From Paenibacillus terrae (GTDB lineage Bacteria > Bacillota > Bacilli > Paenibacillales > Paenibacillaceae), in assembly GCF_000943545.1 (NCBI RefSeq), contig NZ_JTHP01000011.1, forward strand, positions 42,874 through 106,873: DNA of 64,000 nt. Reading direction: 5' to 3'. The notes beneath the pieces are model-generated. The model was not told the DNA's origin and did no database searches. It was given only the letters and a program-made list of their open reading frames with translations. The position numbers and the translations under genes are program-made. This document shows, piece by piece, positions 1 through 9,914 of the stretch; position 1 is the stretch's first letter, and every line of letters begins with the position of its first letter.

Positions 1-366
1 AAGAAGAAATACGCGGTAGTGGGGGCAGAGGAAGAAGCGAAGCTAGGCTTTCCGCACATCCGGGACGAAGCTTTGCCTGCTTTGCTGCGCGCCAGGGCTT
101 GTGGGAAGAAAGAGGTCGAAGCACGCTTAGAAGCTTTATTGGCCTTGATGGCATGTGTGGATGATACCTGCATCCTGCACCGCGGTCAGTTGACGGATCT
201 GATGGCGATTCAGAGTATGGCCGCAGCGTTCCTTGCAGCAGATGGATTAAGAACCCAGTCGGGCAGAAAGCTGCTCTACCGCTTGTCCGAGTATTGTAAT
301 GTTAGACAGCTCTCACCCGGAGGCAGTGCCGATCTGCTAGCTGCCACATTATTTCTAATCGATTGA
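1..366 (+). CDS. mdcB: Triphosphoribosyl-dephospho-CoA synthase, C-terminal part (MdcB/CitG family)
   Basis: The reading frame is open from the first base, so this is the last 121 residues of a gene that begins outside the window. The end carries the CitG/MdcB-type motif SPGGSADLLAATLFL, preceded by HRGQ and a helix-rich segment. The family makes the precursor of the phosphoribosyl-dephospho-CoA prosthetic group from dephospho-CoA and ATP. The next genes encode the carrier protein that receives the group (mdcC) and the transferase that attaches it (mdcG), so the malonate version (MdcB) is more likely than citrate-lyase CitG. There is 28 bp to mdcC and no terminator, consistent with one operon. 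An internal GTG at 19 is not the true start. Confidence 0.88.
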   Translation, partial: KKKYAVVGAEEEAKLGFPHIRDEALPALLRARACGKKEVEARLEALLALMACVDDTCILHRGQLTDLMAIQSMAAAFLAADGLRTQSGRKLLYRLSEYCNVRQLSPGGSADLLAATLFLID

Positions 367-394
367 TACTTTTAATTGGAGGTGTTTCTGAAGG

Positions 395-694
395 ATGGAA
401 AAATTACAGTTTCAATACCAGACTACGAAGCCCATCTGTAAGCCGGCACATATCGGTGTTGTCGGTTCGGGAGATTTGGAGATTATTGTAGAGCCTGTAA
501 AAGGCCAGACCACCAATGTCAGCATTTTAACAGGCAGTGAAGGATTTGAACAAGTATGGGAGAATGTGCTGACACGTTTTTTTACCCGTTATCCGATTAC
601 TGCCAATATTACGGTTCATGACTTCGGAGCCACTCCGGGGGTAGTAATGCTTAGATTTACGCAAGTGCTGGAGGTGCTTGACTATGCAGAATAG
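395..694 (+). CDS. mdcC: Malonate decarboxylase acyl carrier protein (delta subunit)
   Basis: This 99-residue protein is the small acyl carrier subunit of biotin-independent malonate decarboxylase. It carries malonyl and acetyl groups on a phosphoribosyl-dephospho-CoA arm. The segment GVVGSGDLEIIVEP holds the expected attachment serine, Ser25. Length and motif match the MdcC family. A GGAGGTG ribosome site lies upstream of ATG 395, and the 3' end overlaps the next gene by 11 nt, which suggests translational coupling. It shares a transcript with mdcB, mdcD-E and mdcG. Confidence 0.93.
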   Translation: MEKLQFQYQTTKPICKPAHIGVVGSGDLEIIVEPVKGQTTNVSILTGSEGFEQVWENVLTRFFTRYPITANITVHDFGATPGVVMLRFTQVLEVLDYAE

Positions 695-2357
695 TTTTGT
701 GGAGCTGAATGGACGCGAGAGAGCTAGGGCGCTACTGGACGAGGGGACTTTCAGGGAGTTGCTTGGACCGTTAGACAAAATCCAATCCCCGCACCTTGAA
801 CCGCAAGGTATTGTTCCTCAGAGCGATGACGGAATCATTCTGGCTTTTGGCGAAATACGCAAACAGAAGGTCTTGATCATTTCGATGGAAGGCGCTTTTC
901 AAGGAGGGGGGATTGGAGAAGTCAGCGGCGCCAAAATTTCCGGAGCGCTCGAACTGGCACTGGAAGAGAATAAGAAAGGGAACAAACTATATCCCGTCAT
1001 GATCTTTGATACAGGGGGGGTTCGGCTACAGGAAGCGAACTATGGGTTGTTGTCGATTTCGGAGATTGCCACCCAGATCGTTGCCCTGCGTAAATACGTC
1101 CCTGTTGTCGGACTGATCCCGGGCCGCGTAGGGGCATTTGGGGGGATGTCCATTACTGCAGAATTGTTTACCACTCTGATTGCTACGAAGAAAGCGCGCC
1201 TCGGTCTGAACGGGCCGGAGGTCATAGAGCAGGAAGCAGGGGTTATGGAGTTCGATGCCAGCGACAAAGCCTTAATTTGGAACACAATCGGAGCCAACCA
1301 GCGCTTCCAAACCGGATTGATTGACGTAATGGTGGAAGATACGACGGATGCCGTTATCGAAGCGATTGATACTGCGCTCAAGGCACTGGCGAAGCCTGCT
1401 AAAACAGAGCAAATTGATTTCTATCTGACCCTGTTAAACACTCTTGATCCTACAGAAGCTTGGACACCTGAGCGCTATCGCGAATTTTACACGCAGATAC
1501 AGCCTGTGCAGCAGCCTGTCCCGCTGGCAAAAGAGGGCGCGTCCGACATTTCGGATAGTAGAGGTTATCGCTGGTTCTCCCGCTTGACGGGCATTGCTCA
1601 CCCAACCAGCGATGTTCCTTCAGTGCTTGCAGCAGACGTGGATAAGAACGGGCAACTGTGCAGATATATCGCCATTGTTCCGAATGCCACCAATCGATTC
1701 CCGCGCGTCAGAAAAGGCGAGGTTGGTATGCTTGAAGGCTGGACGGTGGCTCAAATCATTAGGGACGCAATCCGTCAAGATGAGAAAAAGGAAACGAAGC
1801 GTCCGATCATTGCCATTATTGATGTACCGAGTCAAGCCTATGGCTATAAGGAAGAAATGGTCGGTATCAGTCTTGCCCTGGCTGCAAGTGCAGATGCTTA
1901 CGCAACTGCTAGATTAGAAGGCCATTCAGTCATCGGTGTGATTGTCGGTAACGCGATTTCCGGGGGCTTCCTCGCGCATGGGCTGCAATCGAATCGTTTG
2001 ATCGCACTGGATGACAGCAAGGTCAATATTCAGGCAATGTCCAAGGCTTCTGCTGCTCGAATTACCAAGCGGACGATTGCCGAGCTTGATGAAGCTACCA
2101 AGAAGGTTCCAGCTATGGCCTACGACGTTCGTAGCTACAGTACTCTGGGGGCATTATATCAGATGCTGAGCGGTATCCATGCAGACGATCCACAGAGCAG
2201 CGATGTAGCCATCGTGGAAAAGACCGTTTCCGAGGCGATCGAGAGTACGAAAGGAGCGCCCCGTGACCTTAGCTTCCGATTGCAGACCAAGGAAGCTATG
2301 GCGGGCGGACGGACTGCAACCCGCGGCGTTCGAGATGCGCTTTTGGAGCAATGGTAA
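684..2357 (+). CDS. mdcD: Fused malonate decarboxylase beta-gamma subunit (MdcD-MdcE)
   Basis: The 557-residue protein joins two carboxyltransferase-fold subunits that are separate in the classical Klebsiella and Acinetobacter systems. Residues 1 to about 285 are the beta half, with GGGIGEVSGAKISG, a GGVRLQEANYG segment and AFGGMSITAELF. Residues from about 290 (RGYRWFSRLTGIAHP) are the gamma half, with SQAYGYKEEMVG and GNAISGGFLAHG. Together they decarboxylate malonyl-ACP to acetyl-ACP. I start at ATG 684 because GGAGGTG lies 8 nt upstream; a TTG at 678 is possible. The frame is continuous through the junction, so this is a true fusion in this sequence. The gene overlaps mdcC (11 nt) and mdcG (7 nt). 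Confidence 0.92.
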   Translation: MQNSFVELNGRERARALLDEGTFRELLGPLDKIQSPHLEPQGIVPQSDDGIILAFGEIRKQKVLIISMEGAFQGGGIGEVSGAKISGALELALEENKKGNKLYPVMIFDTGGVRLQEANYGLLSISEIATQIVALRKYVPVVGLIPGRVGAFGGMSITAELFTTLIATKKARLGLNGPEVIEQEAGVMEFDASDKALIWNTIGANQRFQTGLIDVMVEDTTDAVIEAIDTALKALAKPAKTEQIDFYLTLLNTLDPTEAWTPERYREFYTQIQPVQQPVPLAKEGASDISDSRGYRWFSRLTGIAHPTSDVPSVLAADVDKNGQLCRYIAIVPNATNRFPRVRKGEVGMLEGWTVAQIIRDAIRQDEKKETKRPIIAIIDVPSQAYGYKEEMVGISLALAASADAYATARLEGHSVIGVIVGNAISGGFLAHGLQSNRLIALDDSKVNIQAMSKASAARITKRTIAELDEATKKVPAMAYDVRSYSTLGALYQMLSGIHADDPQSSDVAIVEKTVSEAIESTKGAPRDLSFRLQTKEAMAGGRTATRGVRDALLEQW

Positions 2358-2971
2358 TCCATCCACATGATCTGATTGAAGTGTCCAATTTGAAATATCT
2401 CTCCTTAAATGAAGACAAGGAGTGGGTAACCGCCTCGCTGAGGCGGACCCCCTTTGTGGTCGTTCGCCGAGCCGATCCGTCGGCAGATGGTTATATTCCC
2501 GTCGGAGTACGTGGACAGGAACGGAATCAACGGGAAGCTGCATTTCTGGACCCGAAAGGGGTGTGCCAGATCGTGTCTCCCTATGCGATAGCGAAACGTC
2601 AGATGTGGAACTTCTTGTCTACAGAGAGACGACAACAGCCTGTTCTTCAGTTGATGGACGTTGTAGCAGAAATGATGGCAGATTGGCGCTGGGGACCAGC
2701 GGGAAGTGCAGGATTCGAAATAGCGACAGGATGCCCCGCTGTGAAGGCAAGCAGTGATCTTGATCTTGTAATAGATGGTTCAGAGGCTATTGATTATTCT
2801 ACAGCTGAAGGCCTGTTGCGCAAGCTGGAGCAGTTGGACGTTCGAATCGATATTCAATTAGAGGTGAAGGAAGGCGCCTACGTCTTGCGCGAGATCCTTG
2901 AGAGACGGACCAGCACCGTGATGCTGCGAACTTCTTCAGGTCCGAGGCTCGTCCGCAATCCTTGGCAATGA
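2351..2971 (+). CDS. mdcG: Malonate decarboxylase holo-ACP synthase (phosphoribosyl-dephospho-CoA transferase)
   Basis: The 206-residue protein is a nucleotidyltransferase-like enzyme that moves the 2'-(5''-phosphoribosyl)-3'-dephospho-CoA group onto the MdcC serine. The catalytic acid cluster is visible as SSDLDLVIDG, preceded by a GSAGFEIATG segment, as expected for the MdcG family. The ATG overlaps the end of the fused mdcD-E gene by 7 nt. This is the last mdc gene in the window. No malonyl transacylase (mdcH) or transporter (mdcLM/mdcF) follows, so any such genes must lie upstream, outside the window. Confidence 0.88.
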   Translation: MVIHPHDLIEVSNLKYLSLNEDKEWVTASLRRTPFVVVRRADPSADGYIPVGVRGQERNQREAAFLDPKGVCQIVSPYAIAKRQMWNFLSTERRQQPVLQLMDVVAEMMADWRWGPAGSAGFEIATGCPAVKASSDLDLVIDGSEAIDYSTAEGLLRKLEQLDVRIDIQLEVKEGAYVLREILERRTSTVMLRTSSGPRLVRNPWQ

Positions 2972-3058
2972 TGAATGTACTATAATAACGGCAAAAGGGA
3001 GGAATGCACGACCATTTGACGTATGCCAACATAAGCTCTCAAAGGGGAAGTGCGTATT

Positions 3059-4189
3059 ATGGAAAACACTACCGGCCAAAAAGTTAATATTAATGAAAGT
3101 GACATCTTAAAGGTGTTTGCGGTCAGCGGAGCGATCCTGCAAAGCGTTCTGGGCATGTTACTGAAGTATGCCCACACTAACACGGATATGGCCTTACTAG
3201 GCGTTATTTATAATTTAGTGAAATATACCGCGCCGGTCTTTATTTTTGCCATCGTGTATGGCATGGTGATGAATAATCAGCATACCAGGGTATCACATTT
3301 TTACAAGGAAAAATTCAGCGAGCTCGTGATTCCTTATTTTCTGTGGGCGTCAGCCAGCTTGCTCTTCTTCCCGAACATACAGGTTAATCAACACGTTACT
3401 TCGTTTTGGACGCTCATTGAGTCTTATGTGCTCGGTAATTCATCACCACAATATTGGTACACGGTGATGATGCTGCAATTTCAATTGCTGATGCCAGTCA
3501 TTATTTTCGTCTGCTATAAGTACCTGGCTAAGCCTTTACGGGTCATTCCGCTGCTTATTGTGAGCTTTATAATCTTCGGCGCCTGGGTATGGATGTATTA
3601 TATCTATGTATTCCATGGAGCTTATGCGACCAGTTTGCTATACCTGGACCGCTTTTTCGTCAGCTATTTTATTTATGCTCTACTAGGCGGAATCGCTTGG
3701 GTGTTCAAGGAAAAATTCGACGGGGTGCTCCGACGGATTCAGTTCATACTCATTCCGGTGATGCTGCTTATTCTCATTTGGATAAATCGCGAATTTTTCA
3801 GCTTTGGATTCAAGCATATGTCATTTGGCAATCTGATTTATCTGAAGCCGTCCATGACCTTGTACAGCTTGGTAGTGATTTTCCTGATTTACATGCTGGC
3901 AAGACATTTGATCAGCGTAAATTCCCGTTCACTTCCCTATTACAAATGGTTTTCTACTTATGCGTACAGGGCCTTTACAGCGAACGTATTCATTCTGGTC
4001 ATCGTGCTGCGCTTGGTCGGTGACTTGGTAAGTCAGCTTCCTTTATTTGTAGCGCTGCTTTTGGTTTATCTGACGACTGTGGCCTGCTCCTTCGGCGTCG
4101 TCTATGCCTTTGCGCAGATAAAGGTAAAGGTATGTCGTGAATGGTTATTTTTGAAACAAAAAAGAGCGCACAGCACCAATCTAAGATAA
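3059..4189 (+). CDS. Membrane acyltransferase, acyltransferase-3 family
   Basis: This 376-residue protein is almost entirely hydrophobic, with about ten predicted membrane spans starting near residue 15, and ends in a basic tail. The layout fits the acyltransferase-3 (OafA/WecH-like) family, which O-acetylates cell-surface sugars or other exported molecules. The substrate cannot be read from the sequence. ATG 3059 is preferred because AAGGGGAAG lies about 8 nt upstream; GTG 3050 is too close to that site. The gene is 87 bp from mdcG with no terminator between, so read-through is possible, although a role in malonate metabolism is not indicated. A strong hairpin follows. Confidence 0.72.
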   Translation: MENTTGQKVNINESDILKVFAVSGAILQSVLGMLLKYAHTNTDMALLGVIYNLVKYTAPVFIFAIVYGMVMNNQHTRVSHFYKEKFSELVIPYFLWASASLLFFPNIQVNQHVTSFWTLIESYVLGNSSPQYWYTVMMLQFQLLMPVIIFVCYKYLAKPLRVIPLLIVSFIIFGAWVWMYYIYVFHGAYATSLLYLDRFFVSYFIYALLGGIAWVFKEKFDGVLRRIQFILIPVMLLILIWINREFFSFGFKHMSFGNLIYLKPSMTLYSLVVIFLIYMLARHLISVNSRSLPYYKWFSTYAYRAFTANVFILVIVLRLVGDLVSQLPLFVALLLVYLTTVACSFGVVYAFAQIKVKVCREWLFLKQKRAHSTNLR

Positions 4190-4278
4190 GTACCTAAAAG
4201 AAAATAATACATGTAACAACGTATATATGACACTATAATTTAGATGTATCTAAGTTATTGGCGTATTGACGGCAACCC

Positions 4279-4316
4279 AAAAGGGTATCTCGATGATTGA
4301 AGAGATACCCTTTTCG
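4279..4316. terminator. Bidirectional terminator between the acyltransferase and PTS genes
   Basis: A perfect 13-bp stem (4279-4291 with 4302-4314) has an A-run on one side and a T-run on the other. It sits between two converging genes and can end both transcripts. Confidence 0.85.
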
Positions 4317-4364
4317 TGTAAAGCAGCATCGGAGGAATTCAAGAGCCATCGAATCTGAACTTAC

Positions 4365-5843
4365 TTACATCAAACGCTGTATTTCATCTTTTAGAATTTC
4401 GGATCGCGTACCGAAAATAACCTGTACCGTACCGCTGCCAAGCCTGATGACTACCGACGCTCCGAGCTGCTTGAGAGCTTGGTCGTTAACCGCTTTGTCG
4501 TCTTTGACGACGAGACGCAGCCGTGTGATGCACGCATCGATGCTTTGGATATTGTCCGAACCACCGAGATAGGTCAGCACCTTGCCTGCATGACTGGACT
4601 GACTGTCGGATGCAGCACCCGCCTTTTCATTGGGTTTGGGTTCGTTAGTGTCAGGCAGGAGGCTGTCTTCTGCATCGTCTTCACGCCCAGGGGTTTTTAG
4701 GTTGAATTTGAGAATGATGAATCGGAACAGGAAGTAATATACGACGGCAAAAGCAAGCCCGACCAGGATCATTCGCAATGGGTGGGTGGAGAGCTTCATA
4801 TTGACCAGATAGTCGATGAGTCCTGCCGAAAAAGAAAAGCCGAGTTTGACATCCAGTAGGTACATGATCAGGCCACTCAGACCTGTAAGCAGTGCATGGA
4901 TGCCGTAAAGCAACGGTGCAACGAACATAAAGGAAAATTCGAGGGGCTCGGTAATTCCGGTCAGGAACGATGCCAGCGCAGAACCGATGAAGATGGAAGC
5001 GACCGCTTTACGTTTTTCCGGTTTGGCCGTATGAATAAACGCGAGGGCAGCCGCAGGCAGAGCGAACATCATAATGGGGAAGAAGCCGGACATAAACATT
5101 CCTGCCGATTTATCGCCTGCGAAGAAACGTGTCAGGTCACCATGAACGACCTCGCCTGCCGCATTGGTGTAGTCACCGATTTGAAACCACGCGATAGCGT
5201 TCAATACATGATGCAAACCGAGCGGGATCAGCAGCCGATTAGCGATCATGAATACCATCGACCCGATTCCGCCAAAGCCGACAATCCAGTTGCCGAAGGC
5301 TGCAATCCCATCTTGTATCGGACTCCAGATCATACCGAGCAGAATGGCCAGAATCATGGTCGTGAAGGCCGTGATCATAGGGACGAAACGTTTGCCCGAG
5401 AAGAAACCGAGCCAATCCGGAAGCTGGATGTTGTGATATTTTTTGAACAGAAAAGCAGACCATCCGCCGATAAAAATACCACCCAGTACCCCCATGTCCA
5501 GCTTGACGTCATCCGGGATATATGCAAATATGCCCGGTACTGCCGCCAAAATGCGGGTCAGCACCATGTAGGCAATGACTGCTGATAATGCGGCTACAGC
5601 ATCCCCGGCCAGGCCAATGGCAACACCGATGGCGAAAATTAACGCCAGATTGCCGAAGATGGCACCCGCCCCCTCGTTCAGAAAAGGAGTGACATAATGA
5701 TTCAGAAATCCGCCCACTTCGGGACCAAGCGGTATGTCCGTTTCATAGTTAATCAGAGCCAATCCTTGTAAAATCCCTGCGGCGGGTAGTGTGGCTACTG
5801 GAAGCATTAACGACTTGCCGATTTTTTGCAGAAATTTCAGCAT
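4365..5843 (-). CDS. PTS permease IIC-IIB, N-acetylglucosamine type (glucose superfamily)
   Basis: The 492-residue protein has an N-terminal EIIC membrane domain (about residues 1-390) and a C-terminal EIIB domain. Cys438 in SIDACITRL is the phosphorylated cysteine. The EIIC part carries GLHHVLNAIAWFQIGDY and TGITEPLEFSFMF, which resemble NagE/NagP more than PtsG. A hydrophilic linker (about 395-425) joins the domains. There is no fused EIIA, so phosphate must come from an EIIA encoded elsewhere. It should import and phosphorylate GlcNAc or a related hexose. No nag catabolic genes are adjacent. The leader contains an attenuator-like hairpin. Confidence 0.85.
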   Translation of the reverse strand: MLKFLQKIGKSLMLPVATLPAAGILQGLALINYETDIPLGPEVGGFLNHYVTPFLNEGAGAIFGNLALIFAIGVAIGLAGDAVAALSAVIAYMVLTRILAAVPGIFAYIPDDVKLDMGVLGGIFIGGWSAFLFKKYHNIQLPDWLGFFSGKRFVPMITAFTTMILAILLGMIWSPIQDGIAAFGNWIVGFGGIGSMVFMIANRLLIPLGLHHVLNAIAWFQIGDYTNAAGEVVHGDLTRFFAGDKSAGMFMSGFFPIMMFALPAAALAFIHTAKPEKRKAVASIFIGSALASFLTGITEPLEFSFMFVAPLLYGIHALLTGLSGLIMYLLDVKLGFSFSAGLIDYLVNMKLSTHPLRMILVGLAFAVVYYFLFRFIILKFNLKTPGREDDAEDSLLPDTNEPKPNEKAGAASDSQSSHAGKVLTYLGGSDNIQSIDACITRLRLVVKDDKAVNDQALKQLGASVVIRLGSGTVQVIFGTRSEILKDEIQRLM

Positions 5844-5908
5844 AACATTCTTCCCTTCTTCGTCGAGTTTGGGAGCGTCGTACCATCCTGAAATCCTTAC
5901 CGGACAAC

Positions 5909-5932
5909 AAAAAAGAACCGCAAAGCGGATCT
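5909..5932 (-). terminator. Attenuator-like terminator in the PTS gene leader
   Basis: On the minus strand an AGATCCGC/GCGGTTCT stem with a TTT loop is followed by a run of T. It lies between the promoter and the start codon at 5843, so transcription must read through it. The arrangement implies antitermination control, as for glucose-family PTS genes under GlcT/LicT-type regulators. I could not match a canonical RAT sequence overlapping its 5' arm. Confidence 0.65.
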
Positions 5933-5950
5933 CTTTCCTTTCGCTTTCTA

Positions 5951-5966
5951 GCTCATAACTATGAGC
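5951..5966 (-). promoter_or_regulatory. Hairpin in the PTS leader, candidate antiterminator part
   Basis: A perfect 6-bp stem (GCTCAT/ATGAGC) with a four-base loop lies 18 nt upstream of the attenuator on the transcribed minus strand. It is the only other clear fold in the leader. Role inferred only from position. Confidence 0.4.
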
Positions 5967-6006
5967 CTGGTCGTATGCCCAAAGACTGGTTTGACCATTT
6001 TTTTAC

Positions 6007-6036
6007 ATCATAAATCGGGGAGTCTGACATGGTCAA
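6007..6036 (-). promoter_or_regulatory. SigA-like promoter of the PTS gene
   Basis: The minus strand reads TTGACC, an 18-bp spacer, then TATGAT. It lies about 165 nt upstream of the PTS start codon and upstream of the leader hairpins. Confidence 0.6.
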
Positions 6037-6073
6037 CGATTATTTTAGTACATGGAAAAACGTAAATCCGCAG

Positions 6074-6102
6074 TTGACATCGCTTACATGCTTATATAAT
6101 AT
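6074..6102 (+). promoter_or_regulatory. SigA-like promoter of glpFK
   Basis: TTGACA at 6074-6079 is followed by a 17-bp spacer and TAATAT at 6097-6102; an overlapping TATAAT at 6095 gives a shorter 15-bp spacer. It precedes the glpF leader. Confidence 0.65.
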
Positions 6103-6132
6103 CAAATTTAAGTTAATAATCGTGACGGAGAT

Positions 6133-6198
6133 AAGAGAGCCACGCAGACATCCCATGTTAGAGCACAGGGGGTGGTTTGTGATGGCTTTTCTTTTTTT
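6133..6198 (+). terminator. Leader terminator of glpFK, GlpP-type antitermination candidate
   Basis: GAGAGCCA (6135-6142) pairs with TGGCTTTTC (6183-6191), allowing one G-T pair, and is followed by a T-run. The stem encloses about 40 nt and stands between the promoter and glpF. In Bacillus, glp genes carry such leaders and are opened by GlpP with glycerol-3-phosphate. GlpP control here is inferred; no glpP gene is in the window. Confidence 0.6.
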
Positions 6199-6251
6199 GT
6201 GCGCGGTGAAAGCGATTGAAAATCAGTTGATCTATTGAGGAGGTAGGTTGT

Positions 6252-7073
6252 ATGTCGCCATACGCAGCCGAATTCATAGGGACGATGATCCTTATTGCCC
6301 TAGGTGGCGGAGTGTGCGCAGGGGTGTCCCTGAAAAAATCCTTTGCCCACGGCTCTGGCTGGATTGTGATCGGATTGGGGTGGGGGCTCGCGGTCGCCGT
6401 TGCAGTATATGCAGTTGGTCAGATCAGCGGAGCACACTTGAATCCGGCGGTGACGCTGGCGCTTGCATTTCAAGGAGCTTTTTCGTGGAGGGATGTTCCG
6501 GGCTATATTGTAGCTCAGCTTCTTGGGGCCATGGCGGGTGCCGTGATTGTGGTTTTGCATTATTTGCCCCACTGGAAAGAGACGGAGGACACAGCAACCA
6601 AACTCAGTGTATTTGCTACAGGACCGGCTATGGATCATCCGTTTGCCAACGTGCTTAGTGAAATGATAGGTACTTTCATCTTTGTTCTTGCTTTGCAGTC
6701 ATTCGGTGCCAACTCCTTCGCTGAGGGATTGAATCCACTCATTGTGGGTTTTCTAGTTGTCAGCATCGGCTTGTCCTTCGGAGGGACTACAGGTTATGCT
6801 ATTAATCCGGCTAGAGATTTGGGCCCGCGTCTTGTGCATTGGTTGCTGCCGATTCCCGGTAAAGGCACATCGAACTGGAAATATGCCTGGGTGCCAATTG
6901 TAGGTCCGTTGCTGGGGGGCTCTTTCGGAGGGTTGTTTTACCAGACCGTATTTAAAGGGAATATGACTCTAGCTTTCTGGATTGTGTTGGGTATGATTGT
7001 AGTGGTGCTTATGCTTACCTTTCGTTTCAGCCGTACTTATAAAAGTGATAAAGCTCATAAAATGACAGCATAA
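6252..7073 (+). CDS. glpF: Glycerol uptake facilitator, aquaglyceroporin
   Basis: This 273-residue integral membrane protein lets glycerol diffuse across the cell membrane. Both MIP-family pore motifs are present: NPA at residues 64-66 (HLNPAVTLAL) and NPA at 185-187 (AINPARDLGPR). The arginine after the second NPA is the expected selectivity residue. A strong GAGGAGG site precedes ATG 6252. The gene lies 30 bp upstream of glpK, the usual pairing of uptake and trapping by phosphorylation. No glpD is present here. Confidence 0.96.
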   Translation: MSPYAAEFIGTMILIALGGGVCAGVSLKKSFAHGSGWIVIGLGWGLAVAVAVYAVGQISGAHLNPAVTLALAFQGAFSWRDVPGYIVAQLLGAMAGAVIVVLHYLPHWKETEDTATKLSVFATGPAMDHPFANVLSEMIGTFIFVLALQSFGANSFAEGLNPLIVGFLVVSIGLSFGGTTGYAINPARDLGPRLVHWLLPIPGKGTSNWKYAWVPIVGPLLGGSFGGLFYQTVFKGNMTLAFWIVLGMIVVVLMLTFRFSRTYKSDKAHKMTA

Positions 7074-8597
<1,524 letters not shown>

Positions 8598-8719
8598 TAG
8601 CTTAAACGAAGGATCTCTTCTAGAGCAACGCAATATCATTTTCGGTTACACGTAAGACATTTGAATTGGGCGTTATATTTTATCCGCTCCACTGTTGTTT
8701 ACTCTGATTAAAACTTAAA

Positions 8720-8768
8720 TACCCCGTAAGATGGACACTTTGAGAGAAAGTGTCCATCTTACGGGGTA
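8720..8768. repeat. Perfect 22-bp inverted repeat between glpK and the lacI-type gene
   Basis: Bases 8720-8741 are the exact reverse complement of 8747-8768, with a GAGAG loop. No T-run follows on either strand, so it is not a standard intrinsic terminator. It lies between converging genes and could still block transcription. It could also be the joined ends of a lost insertion element. The rest of the 264-bp gap shows nothing else that I recognise. Confidence 0.85.
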
Positions 8769-8861
8769 CAGTCATGTAACACTGAGATGACTCCCTTTTT
8801 TCGTTAAAGAGTTATAGAAAGCTGGCACACTCTATGAGATATGTTATTAGCCCAACTTATC

Positions 8862-9902
8862 TTAGCTCTTAACCATCGTATGGTTCCAATTTTGCCGGGC
8901 TCCGCAGGAGCTGCGAATGACTAGCTCCGGTTCTACTTTAATACATTTCGTTTCCATTTGTTTATTCATCAGGTCAAATAGCACCATAGCGGCTAGTCGG
9001 CCTATTTTTTGTTTATCTTGTTTGACAGTGGTCAGTGGAGGATCGGTGTAACGACAGGCTTCTATATCATCACATCCCACCACAGCAATATCCTCGGGTA
9101 CCCTCAAGCCGCTTTCCTTGAAAGCACGGATGACACCGAAGGCAAGCAGGTCGGTAGCCGCAAAAATAGCCCTTGGTAAATCTCCTTGCTGTATCCACGT
9201 CTTCGCTATCTGGTATCCATCTTCCGCTGCGTAGTCCTTAGCATACACGACCCATTCGGGTCTGACATCAAGACTAAACCGTTTTAGTGAAGCAATAAAG
9301 GCTTCTTCTCTCTCCTTAATCACCAGGGACGGGCGTTCAATTCCAATAAAACCCATATCTCGGTAACCATTCATGTAAAAATGCTCAACAACCTTCATTG
9401 AGATTTTCTGATTGTCGGACATAATGTAACAGGAACTGTCTCCGGTTAATTCAATATCCACACCGATGCAGGGGATGGGGCTGGCGTCGAGATCAAAAAC
9501 GCTCTTCTCCACTTCATCTCCGGCAATAATAATGCACCCGTCCACTGAAAAATATTTCGAACGAGCCAAATAGTCCTCTCCATTGTCCAGAAATTTTTCA
9601 TTCGAAAAAAACAGCAGGTCGTAACCGAGCAAGCCAATCTGTTTTTTGAAGACATTAATGATATCTACAAAAAAAGGATGGCTAAAATCGACATTCAGCT
9701 TGCCAGCGAATATAACGCCTACCAGATTTGATTTTTTGGTAGCAAGCGTTTTAGCCGAGGAGGAGGGTCTATAGCCTGTTTCCTCCATAATTTTAAGCAC
9801 CCGCTGCCGGGTGTCCTCACTGATATCCGTATAATTATTTATAATTTTTGAAACCGTTGCTACAGAAACGCCTGCCATACTCGCTATTGTTTTTATATTC
9901 AT
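8862..9902 (-). CDS. LacI/GalR-family transcriptional regulator
   Basis: The 346-residue protein begins with a LacI-type helix-turn-helix ([20 protein letters not shown], then [19 protein letters not shown]). A periplasmic-binding-protein-like effector domain follows from about residue 60, ending in [19 protein letters not shown] and [10 protein letters not shown] start at ATG 9902, with GGAGGA just upstream, and not at the in-frame codon at 9914. It is transcribed away from a sugar ABC transporter and beta-glucosidase operon, so it probably controls that operon. The sugar is likely a beta-glucoside or its product. A palindrome next to its own ribosome site suggests autoregulation. Confidence 0.9.
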   Translation of the reverse strand: MNIKTIASMAGVSVATVSKIINNYTDISEDTRQRVLKIMEETGYRPSSSAKTLATKKSNLVGVIFAGKLNVDFSHPFFVDIINVFKKQIGLLGYDLLFFSNEKFLDNGEDYLARSKYFSVDGCIIIAGDEVEKSVFDLDASPIPCIGVDIELTGDSSCYIMSDNQKISMKVVEHFYMNGYRDMGFIGIERPSLVIKEREEAFIASLKRFSLDVRPEWVVYAKDYAAEDGYQIAKTWIQQGDLPRAIFAATDLLAFGVIRAFKESGLRVPEDIAVVGCDDIEACRYTDPPLTTVKQDKQKIGRLAAMVLFDLMNKQMETKCIKVEPELVIRSSCGARQNWNHTMVKS

Positions 9903-9914
9903 GAAATCCTCCAA

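Noticed and set aside
4896..5585. 229-residue plus-strand frame inside the PTS gene
   Set aside because: Antisense to conserved EIIC sequence; charged low-complexity composition without motifs.
8720..8768. Simple intrinsic terminator after glpK
   Set aside because: Neither strand has a T-run after the stem, so I list it as an inverted repeat instead.
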